A stretch of DNA of 64,000 nt. It comes from JANXPZ01 sp033853925 (lineage in GTDB: Bacteria; Eisenbacteria; RBG-16-71-46). The DNA lies in contig JAWOLC010000011.1 of assembly GCA_033853925.1 (NCBI GenBank), forward strand, positions 1-64,000, read 5' to 3'. Each line of letters opens with the position of its first letter. The stretch's first letter is position 1. Positions 44,501 through 52,514 of this stretch are shown one piece after another. The notes below the pieces were generated by a model. It was not told the DNA's origin. It worked only from the letters and a program-made list of their open reading frames with translations, and did no database searches. The position numbers and the translations under genes were made by a program.

Positions 44501-44675
44501 CGGCGGGATCGAGATGCGGATCGAGGCCGGGCCACGGCTGCCCCCGGGCGGGATCCGGGTGCGGGCGCCCCGGGGATTCCCGCGGGTCACGGTGGACGGG
44601 GCGCCGGTTCCGGTCGGGGAGACCGGCGAGGTCAGCGTGCGCGCCCTGCCCGCGAGGCTGCGGTTCGCTCCCTGA
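41520..44675 (+). CDS. Exported discoidin-domain six-hairpin glycosidase-like protein
   Basis: A 1051-residue protein and last gene of the glycan operon. A signal peptide covers about 1-22. Next is a jelly-roll-like region (about 24-178), a discoidin/F5-8C (CBM32-like) domain (about 186-310; SASSARAGGGPERAIDGDT, LELDLGAEREF), a beta-rich linker domain, and from about 590 to 990 an alpha/alpha-toroid of glucoamylase or GH63/GH94-like type. Its best motif is ARTWIRDGALMSSALL near 627-642, with EHDSGGEFVFLAAEYLRYTGD following. I do not recognise the exact glycosidase family; catalytic acids are unassigned. The GTG at 41520 has CCGAGGA upstream. It probably trims the operon's glycan in the periplasm. 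It converges on the GH94 gene. Confidence 0.78.
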   Translation: MLPLPLRIAWLLGLLALPGAAAGDVVDAFDRPEAWRALPSDGVEMKVSREAGESGSALRLDFRFVKGGGYAVLHRDLALELPENYRFTLRLRGQSPPENLEFKLVDSTGANVWWRNQRDFVFTNEWQTVGVRRRQVEFAWGPAGGGEIRHVAAIEIAVTAGSGGAGTVWLDRLELTPLPVAGAAPPPVASASSARAGGGPERAIDGDTGTAWESDPGDRAPWLELDLGAEREFGGLVVEWAKGREPARYLVEASPDGRAWTVLRAVSGWGRSRRALDLPESEGRYLRLRALDLGGGAGPAVREVRLMPLEWGATPEAFYRAVAREAPRGSYPPGIRGERSWWTVVGVDGDREKGLLSADGALETGSGQYSVEPFLYADGALVTWADVRSETALEDGSLPIPSVRWQHGDLALTITAFADGAPRASTLVARYRLRNLGSMPRRATLFLALRPFQVNPPEQFLGTRGGTARVRSLRREGSLVRVNGDRGLSSLTSPAGFGAASFDEGDVVADFLRAGRLPPREQVSDSLGRASGALAYAFELAGGGEDEVDIEIPLGAAPEPRAEGGDGGGAAEVERRLSACRRKWSETLGLARLRLPAAPEVARALEAQIGWILVERDGAALQPGVRSYARTWIRDGALMSSALLRTGHAQAVKEFVDWFAPYQYEDGKVPCCVDARGSDPVPEHDSGGEFVFLAAEYLRYTGDLASAGRWWPAVARAAAYLDSLRGLRRTAAWRTPATEEFFGLLPPSISHEGYSAKPMHSYWDDLFALRGFADAAYLAEALGHGDAARHWAAVRDEFAGDLTASVAAAMRRHRLDYLPGCADLGDFDATSTTIALDPVQAEGVLPRAALERTFARYWDFFRDRRDGTQPWEVFTPYEMRNIGAFVRLGWSERADSLLEFFLGFRRPPGWQQWPEVIRRDEKVPYFVGDLPHAWVGSDFARSVLDFFAFARAADSTLVLGAGVPAAWALHPDGLDVRGLRTPWGAVAYTMRPRGGGIEMRIEAGPRLPPGGIRVRAPRGFPRVTVDGAPVPVGETGEVSVRALPARLRFAP

Positions 44676-44725
44676 GCCCGGCCGCGACGAGCGCCCGGGA
44701 ATCCGCGCGCCCGCTCGAGGAAGGG

Positions 44726-47116
44726 TCAGAGGCGCACGAGCACGCGGTGCTCGCGACCGTCCCCGAAGGCGGGGATCGTCTCCGTCCCGTGCGGCCGGCC
44801 GTCCACCCAGATGCCCCTGCGCCCCGAGCGCATGCGAACCGTGATGCGGTACACGCTCCCGCGGAAGCTCCTCCGCATGGTGAAGCCGCGCCAGGCCCGC
44901 GGCAGGCACGGCCGCACCAGGAGCCCGTCGTACGTGGGCCGGACGCCCAGGACCCACTCGGTGCTCACCCGGAACGTCCAGGCCGCCGAGCCCGTGTACC
45001 AGGTCCACCCGCCGCGGCCATAGCGGGACGAGTCGGGTCCGTCCACGTTGCCCGGCGTCACGTAGGGCTCCACCTCGTAGAGGTCCGGCTTCAGGCCGCG
45101 ACGGATGGGGCAGAACGAGCGCAAGAGCCGCCAGGCCTGATCGCCCCGGCCGAGCCGGCACTCCGCCTGCACGGCCCACGCCGCGGCGTGGGTGTAGAGA
45201 CCTCCGTTCTCGCGGGAGCCGGGGGCGTAGCGGGTGAGGTAGCCGATCTCGGGATCCGGCTTCCGGTAGGCGGGGGCGAGGAGCAGCGGACCGAAGTCCC
45301 GGTACAGGTGCCGACGCATCGCCCGCAAGAGCCGGGGAAGGCGCCGGGGTGGCACGATCCCGTTCAGGATCGCCCAGGTCTGGGCGTTGAGGTAGATGCG
45401 CCCCTCCTGGCACCGGCGTGAGCCGATCGTCTCCCCGCTGTCCTTCGTGGCCCGCGCGTACCAGTCGCCGTCCCAGAAGTGCCGATTGAGGGCCCTCCGC
45501 ATCTTGACCGCCTCGCGCCGATACCTGGCCGCCGTGCGCGCATCGGGACGCGGGAGCCGGCCCTCGAGGTCCGCCCACTCCTCGAGCACCCCCACCAGGA
45601 AGTGCCCGAGCCAGACGCTCTCCGAGCGCAGCCGCCGCCCGATGGCGGAGAGCCCGTCGTTCCAGTCTCCCGCGCCCATGCGGGGCACGCCGCGCGGGGA
45701 GATCCGGGCCCAGAAGGAATCGATCGCGCGGCGGCAGTGGTCGTAGAGCGTGCCGCGCACGCGCCCCGGCTTGCCGTCGCGGCCCAGGAAGGCGACGCGC
45801 TCCGCGAGGATGGCGAAGTCCGCGGTCTCGCGCAGGTAGGCGAGCGTGACGAAGGGGAGCCAGAGCAGATCGTCGTTGTACTTCTTCGTCGCGCCTTCCT
45901 CGATGAGCGGGTGCCACCAATGGTAGGTGGTCCCGTCGCGGAACTGGTGGGCGGCGTGCAGGAGGATCTGGCGCCGGGTGTGCTCGGGGGCCAGGGGGAG
46001 GAAGGCGAGGCTGTCCTGGAGCTGGTCGCGGAAGCCGTAGGCGCCGCCCGGCTGGAAGTAGCCGGTGCGCCCCCAGACGCGCGCCGAGAGCGTCTGGTAC
46101 TTGAGCCAGGTGTTGGTGAGGAGATCGAAGGCCCGGTCGGGCGTGCGGACCTCGAGGGGCGCCAGGAAGGCGTCCCAGTGCCGGCGCATCCGCTGGCGCG
46201 CGGCCTCGACGGCGGCGGGGGCGCGATACCTGCGCGACAGGCGCAGGGCGGCGGCGCGAGTCGCCGCCAGGCCCAGGGTGAAGTCCACCTCGCGCGTCTC
46301 GCCCGGGGCGAGCCGCACGGCGACCTGCAGGGAGGCGACGCCGTCCTGCCACTTGCTCGTCGAGTTGGACAGCCGCGGCCGGTCGAGGGCGGCCGGGCGG
46401 GCGAGGTCGCCATAGGGCCCGACGAACTTCTCCTTGTCGCTCTCGTGGGCGACGGGCCCGGGGCTGGCACCGTGGAAGGCGACGTGCGGCCACTCGCAGT
46501 TCCACGGCTCGCCCCGGCCGTCCTCGGCGATCGTGTTCAGGCGCTTGGTCGCGAGCAGGGCGCCCGCCGCGGGCACGTACTCGGGCTCGATGAAGAGCCG
46601 GTGGAACTCGCGGTGCGTGTCGGGAGCGGGGCCCAGGTTCCACTCGAAGTAGCTGAAGAGGTCCAGGCGCCGCCGCCGCCGCGAGCGGTTCGTGAGGCGC
46701 ACGCGCCAGATCTCGAGCGGCTCGCCGGGCGGGACGAAGATCAGGTACTCGCTCTCGATCTCCTCGTTGAGCGAGAGGATGGAGGTGTAGCCGATGCCGT
46801 GGTGACATTCGTAGTGCCGGGGCCGCGCCTTGACCGGCTGCCAGGCCAGGGACCAGGCGCGGCGCGAGTCGCGGTCGCGGCAGTACAGCCACTTGCCCCA
46901 GTCGTCCCGGATCAGGTCCTGCTCCCAGCGCGTCAGGCGGTTCAAGCTGGCGTGCCTCATCCAGGAGTAGCCGCCGCCGCACTGCGAGACCACCGTGCCG
47001 TACTCGCCGGGACAGATGACGTTCACCCAGGGGCGTGGCGTGTCCGGCCGAGTGACGACGTACTCGCGGCCATCGGCGCTGAAGTGGCCGTAGCGGGTGG
47101 GGAATTGCCTGCTCAT
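44726..47116 (-). CDS. GH94 glycoside phosphorylase (cellobiose/chitobiose phosphorylase-like)
   Basis: A 796-residue cytosolic enzyme of the normal size for cellobiose and diacetylchitobiose phosphorylases, and shorter than the roughly 1100-residue 1,2-beta-oligoglucan type. The N-terminal beta-sandwich starts YGHFSADGREYVVTRPDTP. The catalytic toroid has GAGDWNDG, where D484 matches the general acid, and ENGGLYTHAAAWAVQAE. The phosphate-site region GGWTWYTGSAAW is intact. It splits a beta-linked disaccharide with phosphate to give a sugar 1-phosphate, saving ATP. It converges with the glycan operon. The nearest upstream promoter on its strand is the LacI-controlled one at 48333, across the secreted-protein gene and two hairpins. 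Confidence 0.9.
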   Translation of the reverse strand: MSRQFPTRYGHFSADGREYVVTRPDTPRPWVNVICPGEYGTVVSQCGGGYSWMRHASLNRLTRWEQDLIRDDWGKWLYCRDRDSRRAWSLAWQPVKARPRHYECHHGIGYTSILSLNEEIESEYLIFVPPGEPLEIWRVRLTNRSRRRRRLDLFSYFEWNLGPAPDTHREFHRLFIEPEYVPAAGALLATKRLNTIAEDGRGEPWNCEWPHVAFHGASPGPVAHESDKEKFVGPYGDLARPAALDRPRLSNSTSKWQDGVASLQVAVRLAPGETREVDFTLGLAATRAAALRLSRRYRAPAAVEAARQRMRRHWDAFLAPLEVRTPDRAFDLLTNTWLKYQTLSARVWGRTGYFQPGGAYGFRDQLQDSLAFLPLAPEHTRRQILLHAAHQFRDGTTYHWWHPLIEEGATKKYNDDLLWLPFVTLAYLRETADFAILAERVAFLGRDGKPGRVRGTLYDHCRRAIDSFWARISPRGVPRMGAGDWNDGLSAIGRRLRSESVWLGHFLVGVLEEWADLEGRLPRPDARTAARYRREAVKMRRALNRHFWDGDWYARATKDSGETIGSRRCQEGRIYLNAQTWAILNGIVPPRRLPRLLRAMRRHLYRDFGPLLLAPAYRKPDPEIGYLTRYAPGSRENGGLYTHAAAWAVQAECRLGRGDQAWRLLRSFCPIRRGLKPDLYEVEPYVTPGNVDGPDSSRYGRGGWTWYTGSAAWTFRVSTEWVLGVRPTYDGLLVRPCLPRAWRGFTMRRSFRGSVYRITVRMRSGRRGIWVDGRPHGTETIPAFGDGREHRVLVRL

Positions 47117-47184
47117 TCGTTCTGCTCTCGCGCGAGGGCGGGTCGCACGCTCCTTGCCGGGAGGCTCGACCCAGCCCCATGAGC

Positions 47185-47216
47185 CGGAGCCCGCGTGCTG
47201 AGGCGCGCGGGCTCCG
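47185..47216 (-). terminator. 11-bp hairpin between secreted-protein and GH94 genes
   Basis: CGGAGCCCGCG (47185-47195) pairs perfectly with CGCGGGCTCCG (47206-47216) around a 10-base loop. It is 39 bases beyond the stop of the secreted-protein gene. No T-run. It may attenuate rather than end transcription into GH94. Confidence 0.5.
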
Positions 47217-47218
47217 AG

Positions 47219-47243
47219 TTCACGGACTTCCAGTCCGCGTGAA
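47219..47243 (-). terminator. Second hairpin just after the secreted-protein stop
   Basis: TTCACGGACT (47219-47228) pairs with AGTCC (47232-47236) and GTGAA (47239-47243), with a two-base GC bulge and a three-base loop. It starts 11 bases after the stop codon on the minus strand. With the neighbouring hairpin it forms a tandem 3' structure. Confidence 0.45.
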
Positions 47244-47254
47244 ACGCTCCAGGG

Positions 47255-48091
47255 CTACCGATACAGGGTCTTCAGCTTGCCCCAGGTCGTGCTCGTGGTC
47301 GGCGTGGCCTGCTCGCCCAGGTAGCCGATGTCCGACCAGGTGGTGGTGATGTCGTACGCAGCGCCGCCGTTGCCGTTGGGAAGCTGGAAGTAGCCGCCCA
47401 CGCGCGTGGGATACAGCTCGCCCCACTGGCCGTGCGGCGGATCCTCGTTCGGGTTCCCCTGGTCGAAGGGCAGCAGACCGCTGGTGTACACGTTGCCCAG
47501 GTAGGAGATGGTGTACTGGATGGTCGCCGGGTCGGCCTGGCTCAGCGTATGGGGATCGTAGTCGATCTCCATGTAGATCGGGTTGCCGGCCGTGTAGGTG
47601 ACACCGTGGCTCACGGTGAAGCTGTAGAACGGGAGCCGTCCGCCGAAGCAGGCGATCTCGCCATTCCCGTTGGCCCGCACCATGAACCGGCCGTCGACGT
47701 CCAAGGACCACCAGGGCGAGAGGCGCAAGCCGGCCTCGGCCTGCGCGCCCGAGCCGTTGATCGTGACCGTGGCCCAGTACTTGTAGTGGCTGCAGTTCTC
47801 GAAGACGGCGGGCGTGAGGCCGCCATCCTCCGAGAAGCTCCACACGTGCAGGTTCGCCCAGCCCACGCAGCCGTCGCCCGTGTCGCGGATCCAGACCTGG
47901 CTGGGATAGTTGTCGAAGAACGACACATCGGAACCCGGGCAGTCGTTGAAGACGCGCGTGGCGATGACCGCGCCATTCGGCGCCGGGGTGTGGACGGGCG
48001 ACGTGCAGTCGCGCCCGTCGGCGGCGAAGGCGAGGCCCGCGAACAGAACGGCCGCGAACGCCAAGAGAGTGGAGTAGCAGAGACGCTTCAT
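47255..48091 (-). CDS. Secreted protein of unknown function under LacI-type promoter
   Basis: A 278-residue exported protein. A clean signal peptide ends near AFAADG (about 23). The mature part is rich in Trp, Tyr, Gly, Asn and Thr, with six cysteines, and is likely an all-beta fold: VWIRDTGDGCVGWANLHVW, TYTAGNPIYMEIDYD and WGKLKTLYR near the end. No catalytic motif or known family is apparent. It may be a carbohydrate-binding or glycan-degrading protein. The ATG at 48091 follows GGAAGGAGGACC. Its promoter (48333-48367) carries a perfect LacI-type palindrome, tying it to the glycan regulon. Two hairpins follow the stop, and GH94 lies farther downstream on the same strand. Confidence 0.75.
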   Translation of the reverse strand: MKRLCYSTLLAFAAVLFAGLAFAADGRDCTSPVHTPAPNGAVIATRVFNDCPGSDVSFFDNYPSQVWIRDTGDGCVGWANLHVWSFSEDGGLTPAVFENCSHYKYWATVTINGSGAQAEAGLRLSPWWSLDVDGRFMVRANGNGEIACFGGRLPFYSFTVSHGVTYTAGNPIYMEIDYDPHTLSQADPATIQYTISYLGNVYTSGLLPFDQGNPNEDPPHGQWGELYPTRVGGYFQLPNGNGGAAYDITTTWSDIGYLGEQATPTTSTTWGKLKTLYR

Positions 48092-48332
48092 GTTCCTGGG
48101 TCCTCCTTCCGGAGCTGGTGAGTTGCGGGGTGGATGAGTGGACCCTACAACGGACGGCCTACGACCTTGCAGGATCGTGACAGAATCTCGGGCCTCGACC
48201 TAGTCACGCGTGGCGCCCGCCGCAGCGCGCCGTGGCCGACTCGCCAGTTCGCCGTTTGCCTGGCGATTCGGACCCCTCGGGCGGCGCGTGACGTTGGCCG
48301 CGGGCCGGAGCCCAATCCTCCTCAGACCTGCA

Positions 48333-48367
48333 TGTAAACGTTTACACAGATGACCTGGCCTTGTCAA
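48333..48367 (-). promoter_or_regulatory. Promoter with perfect LacI-type operator for the secreted-protein gene
   Basis: The 14-base palindrome TGTAAACGTTTACA spans 48333-48346 with every pair matching. On the minus strand, TTGACA (48367 to 48362) is a perfect -35, followed by a 17-base spacer and the -10 TAAACG (48344 to 48339), which lies inside the palindrome. This matches the layout at 24704-24739. The start codon is about 250 bases away, so the leader is long here too. Confidence 0.68.
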
Positions 48368-48859
48368 CGAGTATGTTCGGGGGCGGGCCAGAAGCGTTCC
48401 GATCGTCCCTCGGGCTGGGCCTCAGAGGTGCGCCTGTCCGGTCTCGAGAGGTGGGAGTGGCGCCTCTCCCGGGAGTCGGCCGGCCCAATCCTTCGGCCGA
48501 GGCCCACGGCGCGAAACCCATGGCGGGCCGTCCTTTTGGCCGTTCGGCCCATCCGGTGTACCCTGCAGCGTCCCTCCGGCCGGCGGACCTGCGCTCGGCC
48601 TGGGGGCGCGCCCGGCCGGGCCGTCGGGCGCGCTCAGTCAGCCGGCCGCGAGAGGTAGCGGGGGCTCCAGGGGCCGCGTGGCGAGGGGCATATCGAGAGC
48701 CGCCTTGCTCGCCAGGGGCGGGCTCCCGACGGCCGGCTCCCCGGGTCGCGTTTCGAGGCGGGCGCTCTCCGCGCTGCGCGGGCCCTGGAGCCCCGCCGGC
48801 GCCGGATGTGCCCGCACCGCGGGACGAGAGCCGCCCCGAGGCGGCAGGAGCCAGAATCG
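48368..48859. other. Upstream region of the GH35 gene, no gene seen
   Basis: A 492-base stretch between the operator and the GH35 start. The open + strand frames through it are Arg/Pro/Gly-rich and lack a ribosome site. I see no -35/-10 pair close to the GH35 start, and no repeat. Confidence 0.4.
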
Positions 48860-51229
48860 GTGATCACCTGCGAGCGAGGTCACTTCCGCCTGGACGGCGA
48901 GCCTCTCTTCCTCTACTCGGGAGAGATCCACTACTTCCGCCTGGCTCCCCGGCTGTGGGCCGCGCACCTCGATGCGGCCCGCGCGGCCGGCCTCAACGCG
49001 GTGAGCAGCTACATCCCCTGGATCTGGCACGAGCCCGAGGAGGGGCGCTTCGACTTCTCCGGGCGCACGCATCCCCAGCGTCACCTCGAGCGCTACCTGG
49101 CGCTCGTGCGGGAGCGTGGGCTGCGCTTCATCGCGCGCATCGGGCCGGTGGCGAACGCCGAGCTGGCGAACGAAGGCCTGCCTCACTGGCTCGTCCGGGA
49201 GCATCCGGAGATCGTCGCGCTCGGACGCGAGATCACGAACCTCCCGCACACCACCCTCCTGGCCTATCACAGCCCGACCTTCCAGGAGCGCGTGAGCCGC
49301 TGGTACGACGCCGTGCTGCCCGTGGTGTCACGCCACGCGCATCCTCGCGGCCCCGTGGTGCTCGTGCAGCTCTGCAACGAGATCGGGATGGTGCAATGGC
49401 TGCAGAAGGCCGCCGATCGCACCTCCGAGGCGGAGGCGATGTACCGGGATTTCCTCCGCCGGCTCTTCGGGGACGACATCGAGCGGCTCAACCAGGCGTA
49501 CGGGACGCGCCATCTCGGCTTCGCCGAGCTGGCGCAGCCCGAGTCGGGCGAGGACCGCCAGAACCCGCGGCTCCTCCTGGACTGGATGAGGTTCTACCAG
49601 GACTATTTCGCCCGGTACTTCGGCGGGCTGCACCGGCGCTACGCCGCCCGCGGCCTCGAGCTGCCCGTGCTGGCGAACATCCCGCAGTTCTACGATTTCG
49701 ACGTGCGCGGCCGGGGCGTCTTCTCGCCGATGACGGCCACGATGTTCCGCGACTTCCCCGCGCGCGTGCCGGGCGTGGTCTTCGGCGGGGCCTATCAGAT
49801 CCGGCGCCTCGACTTCGAGAACTTCCACGATCTGGCCATCACGACCGAGGTCCTCGAGATGATCGGCGGCCGCGAGACGCCGGCCATGTGCGCCGAGCTG
49901 CAGACGGGGATCATGCGCGACCGGCCCCGGCTCTATCCCCAGGACGTGGAGCTGAACCTCAAGACCTCGGCGGCGCACGGGCTCAACGCCCTCAACGCCT
50001 ACATGTTCTCGGGCGGGTGCAATCCCTCGGGCCTGGGCGCCTTCGGCGCCTACCACGATTGGCAGGCCCCGGTGGCCGCGGACGGGCGCCGGCGGCCCCA
50101 CTTCCGCGCCCTGCGCGACTTCGGCCGGCAGGTCCGCGCCTTCGGCCCGCGCCTCGCGGAGACCCGCAAGCAGGTGGACCTGGTGGTCGGGTTCTACGCG
50201 CCGTACTGGACGACCGAGTATCTCTCCGGCCCCGCGATCGAGGAGCTGGAGTGGAAGAAGCACCACCTCTTCTTCGACGGCCTCGGCCGCCTCCTGCACC
50301 TCGCCCACCTCAACTTCTCGCTCGTGGATCTGGAACGGGCGACGCTCGAGGAGCTGCGGCGCCTCCCGGCGATGGCCATCTTCTCGCTCGACTTCATGGA
50401 CGCCGAGACGCAGGCGAAGCTGGTCGCGTACGCGCGATCCGGGGGCCGGCTGCTCCTGAACCCCGAGCTGCCCATGCGCGACGTCGGCGGCGAGCCCTGC
50501 ACGGTCCTCGCGGACTTCCTCCAGGCGAAGCCGGCGGGGCGGCTGAGCGGCACGCCCGTCTACCACCTGGGCGAGCTGGAATCCGTCTCGCCTGGCGGGC
50601 TGACCTGGTTCGAGGCCTCCGGGGCCGAGATCGTCGCCAGGACCGCCGAGGGGAAGCCCTGCGCCCTGGAGGTCCGCAGGGGAGACGGCCAGGTCCTGCT
50701 CTGCGGCTGCGGGCTCAATCACATGTTCGACTATCAGGTCGCGCTCGTCGGCGCGCTCGCCGGCCGTCTCGGCATCCGTCCGGCGATCCAGACCGACCCG
50801 GATCTGCACGTCTGCCTGCGCGCGACCGCCGACTACGGATTCCTGCTGGTCGCCAACTACCACGACGCGCCCCGCGCGGGGCGGATCCACATGAAGCTGC
50901 CGGGCGAGGCGCGCGCCGTCGTGTTCCCGGCTCGGGGCAAGCTGACCCTCGCCGCCCGCCGCGCCTATCTGCTCCCCCTCCGCCTGCCCCTGGCGAACGG
51001 GGACCGCCTCCGCTACGCGAGCGTGGAGGTCCTGGACGTGCGCGCCCGTGGCCGGGAGGTGCGCCTGCTCGTCGCCGGCGCCGCGGGGGCAGTGGGCGAG
51101 GTGGAGCTGATCACCGGCGCACGCGCCGGCTCCCTGGACGGCAGGCGGATCGCGGCCCAGCGGCTGGGCGCGCGCCTGCGTCTCCGCTTCACCGCCTCGG
51201 GAGCGCCGCAGCGTCTGGTCGTGCGCTAG
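48860..51229 (+). CDS. GH35-type beta-galactosidase-like enzyme
   Basis: A 789-residue protein without a signal peptide. The N-terminal TIM barrel opens with the GH35 signature LYSGEIHYFRLAPRLWAAHL and YIPWIWHEPEEG. The acid/base glutamate fits E174 in VQLCNEIG, and the nucleophile fits E346 in CAELQTG. A second domain (about 430-600; LVVGFYAPYWTTEYL) looks like the Rossmann-like middle domain of such enzymes, and beta domains follow. It should hydrolyse terminal beta-galactosides or related glycosides in the cytosol. The GTG at 48860 follows GGCAGGAGCC; an upstream start would add an Arg-rich piece. It is divergent from the LacI-controlled promoter, so sharing that control is possible but unproven. 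Confidence 0.85.
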   Translation: MITCERGHFRLDGEPLFLYSGEIHYFRLAPRLWAAHLDAARAAGLNAVSSYIPWIWHEPEEGRFDFSGRTHPQRHLERYLALVRERGLRFIARIGPVANAELANEGLPHWLVREHPEIVALGREITNLPHTTLLAYHSPTFQERVSRWYDAVLPVVSRHAHPRGPVVLVQLCNEIGMVQWLQKAADRTSEAEAMYRDFLRRLFGDDIERLNQAYGTRHLGFAELAQPESGEDRQNPRLLLDWMRFYQDYFARYFGGLHRRYAARGLELPVLANIPQFYDFDVRGRGVFSPMTATMFRDFPARVPGVVFGGAYQIRRLDFENFHDLAITTEVLEMIGGRETPAMCAELQTGIMRDRPRLYPQDVELNLKTSAAHGLNALNAYMFSGGCNPSGLGAFGAYHDWQAPVAADGRRRPHFRALRDFGRQVRAFGPRLAETRKQVDLVVGFYAPYWTTEYLSGPAIEELEWKKHHLFFDGLGRLLHLAHLNFSLVDLERATLEELRRLPAMAIFSLDFMDAETQAKLVAYARSGGRLLLNPELPMRDVGGEPCTVLADFLQAKPAGRLSGTPVYHLGELESVSPGGLTWFEASGAEIVARTAEGKPCALEVRRGDGQVLLCGCGLNHMFDYQVALVGALAGRLGIRPAIQTDPDLHVCLRATADYGFLLVANYHDAPRAGRIHMKLPGEARAVVFPARGKLTLAARRAYLLPLRLPLANGDRLRYASVEVLDVRARGREVRLLVAGAAGAVGEVELITGARAGSLDGRRIAAQRLGARLRLRFTASGAPQRLVVR

Positions 51230-51456
51230 CCTCGCGCCGCCCGCACCCCGCTCGGACTCCGAGACGATCGCCCGCGCCCGTGCGGCCAGGCGGCGGTCCC
51301 GCCGAGCGCTCGCGCTCGACCGCGTGGCCTCACGGCCCCGCGCTGGTGTGGTCGTGGACGATGTGCCCGGTCGAGTCCGGCGGGGGCAAGCCGAGCGGGC
51401 CCGAGCCGCCCCGGGTCCCCTGCACGGCCTCGCCGTCTTCGGTAGAATGCTGCGCC

Positions 51457-52269
51457 GTGCGTCACCTGCGATTCCTCGCCAGCGCCCTCGCCGTGCTCGG
51501 CGGGCTGCTCGCTGCCGGCTGCGCGCCTTCGGACGCGGGCCGCTACCTCGGTGTGCGCGGCATCCGCCTGTACTACGAGGTGCACGGTCACGGTCCGACG
51601 CTCCTCCTCCTCCACGGCGGCACCGGCGACGGCACGCAGTTCGCCAGGCAGGTCCCCGCCTTCGCGCAGCGCTTTCGCGTGATCGTCCCCGACCTGCGCG
51701 CCCAGGGGCGCACGACGGACGGGCCCGGACCGCTGACCTACCACATCATGGCCGAGGACGTGGTCGCGCTCATGGACCGGCTGCGCATCCGCAGCGCCGA
51801 CGTCGTGGGCTGGAGCGACGGCGGCATCGTGGGGCTGGACATCGCCATCCATCACCCGTCCCGGCTCAAGCACCTCGTGACCTTCGGCGCCAACTTCCAG
51901 CCCGACGGACTGATGCCCGACGAGGTGGCGTGGGGGTCCACCGCCAGCGCGCAGAGCCTGGGCCCCGCGGTGCGCCTCGAGTACCAGCGGCTCGCTCCCG
52001 ATCCCGGCCACTACGAAGTGGCGATGAACAAGATCCTGGCGATGTGGCGCGCGGAACCGCGCTTCACGCTGGCCGAGCTGCACTCCATCCGCGCGCGGAC
52101 GCTGGTCGCCGCGGGCGAGCACGACCTGGTGCGTCGCGACCACACCGAGGCGCTGGCTCACGCCATCCCCGGGGCGCAGCTCTGGATCGTGCCGGGCGCC
52201 ACCCACTCGGTGATCCACGAAGAGCCGGATCTCGTGAACGAGAGGGTGCTGGAGTTCTTGGGCCGCTAG
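51457..52269 (+). CDS. Lipoprotein alpha/beta hydrolase
   Basis: A 270-residue hydrolase with a lipoprotein signal (LLAAGC, C22). Fold motifs are LLLLHGGTGDGTQF (oxyanion region), GWSDGG with nucleophile S120, AAGEHDLV with the acid, and GATHSVIHE with the histidine. The sequence resembles 2-hydroxy-6-oxohexadienoate hydrolase or peroxidase-like esterases, but an envelope location argues for a generic esterase. The GTG at 51457 lacks an obvious ribosome site. A hairpin starts 16 bases after the stop. It has no operon partner. Confidence 0.85.
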   Translation: MRHLRFLASALAVLGGLLAAGCAPSDAGRYLGVRGIRLYYEVHGHGPTLLLLHGGTGDGTQFARQVPAFAQRFRVIVPDLRAQGRTTDGPGPLTYHIMAEDVVALMDRLRIRSADVVGWSDGGIVGLDIAIHHPSRLKHLVTFGANFQPDGLMPDEVAWGSTASAQSLGPAVRLEYQRLAPDPGHYEVAMNKILAMWRAEPRFTLAELHSIRARTLVAAGEHDLVRRDHTEALAHAIPGAQLWIVPGATHSVIHEEPDLVNERVLEFLGR

Positions 52270-52284
52270 CGCCCCGGGACGCGC

Positions 52285-52309
52285 GGACGCGGGGCCGGAC
52301 GCCGCGTCC
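52285..52309 (+). terminator. Hairpin after the lipoprotein hydrolase gene
   Basis: GGACGCGG (52285-52292) pairs with CCGCGTCC (52302-52309) around a nine-base loop. It begins 16 bases after the stop; no T-run follows. Confidence 0.45.
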
Positions 52310-52514
52310 AGCGCCCGCCGAGCGGAAACCGCGGCCACCCCCGTCACGTCCGTGTCACGCTCGGCGCCGCGCGCGGGCCGCCGCCACGCTCGGCGCCCGA
52401 CAATTGTCCGCGCCTTGACGGCCCGGCCCGCTTCAGGATTGCGCGCGCCGCCCGGCGGGCTCTAGCGTTTCGTGCAGGCAATCGCCGCTCATCCCGCAAG
52501 TGTCGGAGGATCCC

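Noticed and set aside
41496..47180. 1894-codon minus-strand open frame
   Set aside because: It is antisense over the discoidin gene and out of frame with GH94; its composition is that of a high-GC shadow.
48361..48859. N-terminal extension of the GH35 protein
   Set aside because: The open frame is Arg/Pro-rich with no ribosome site, and the GH35 fold starts near the GTG at 48860.
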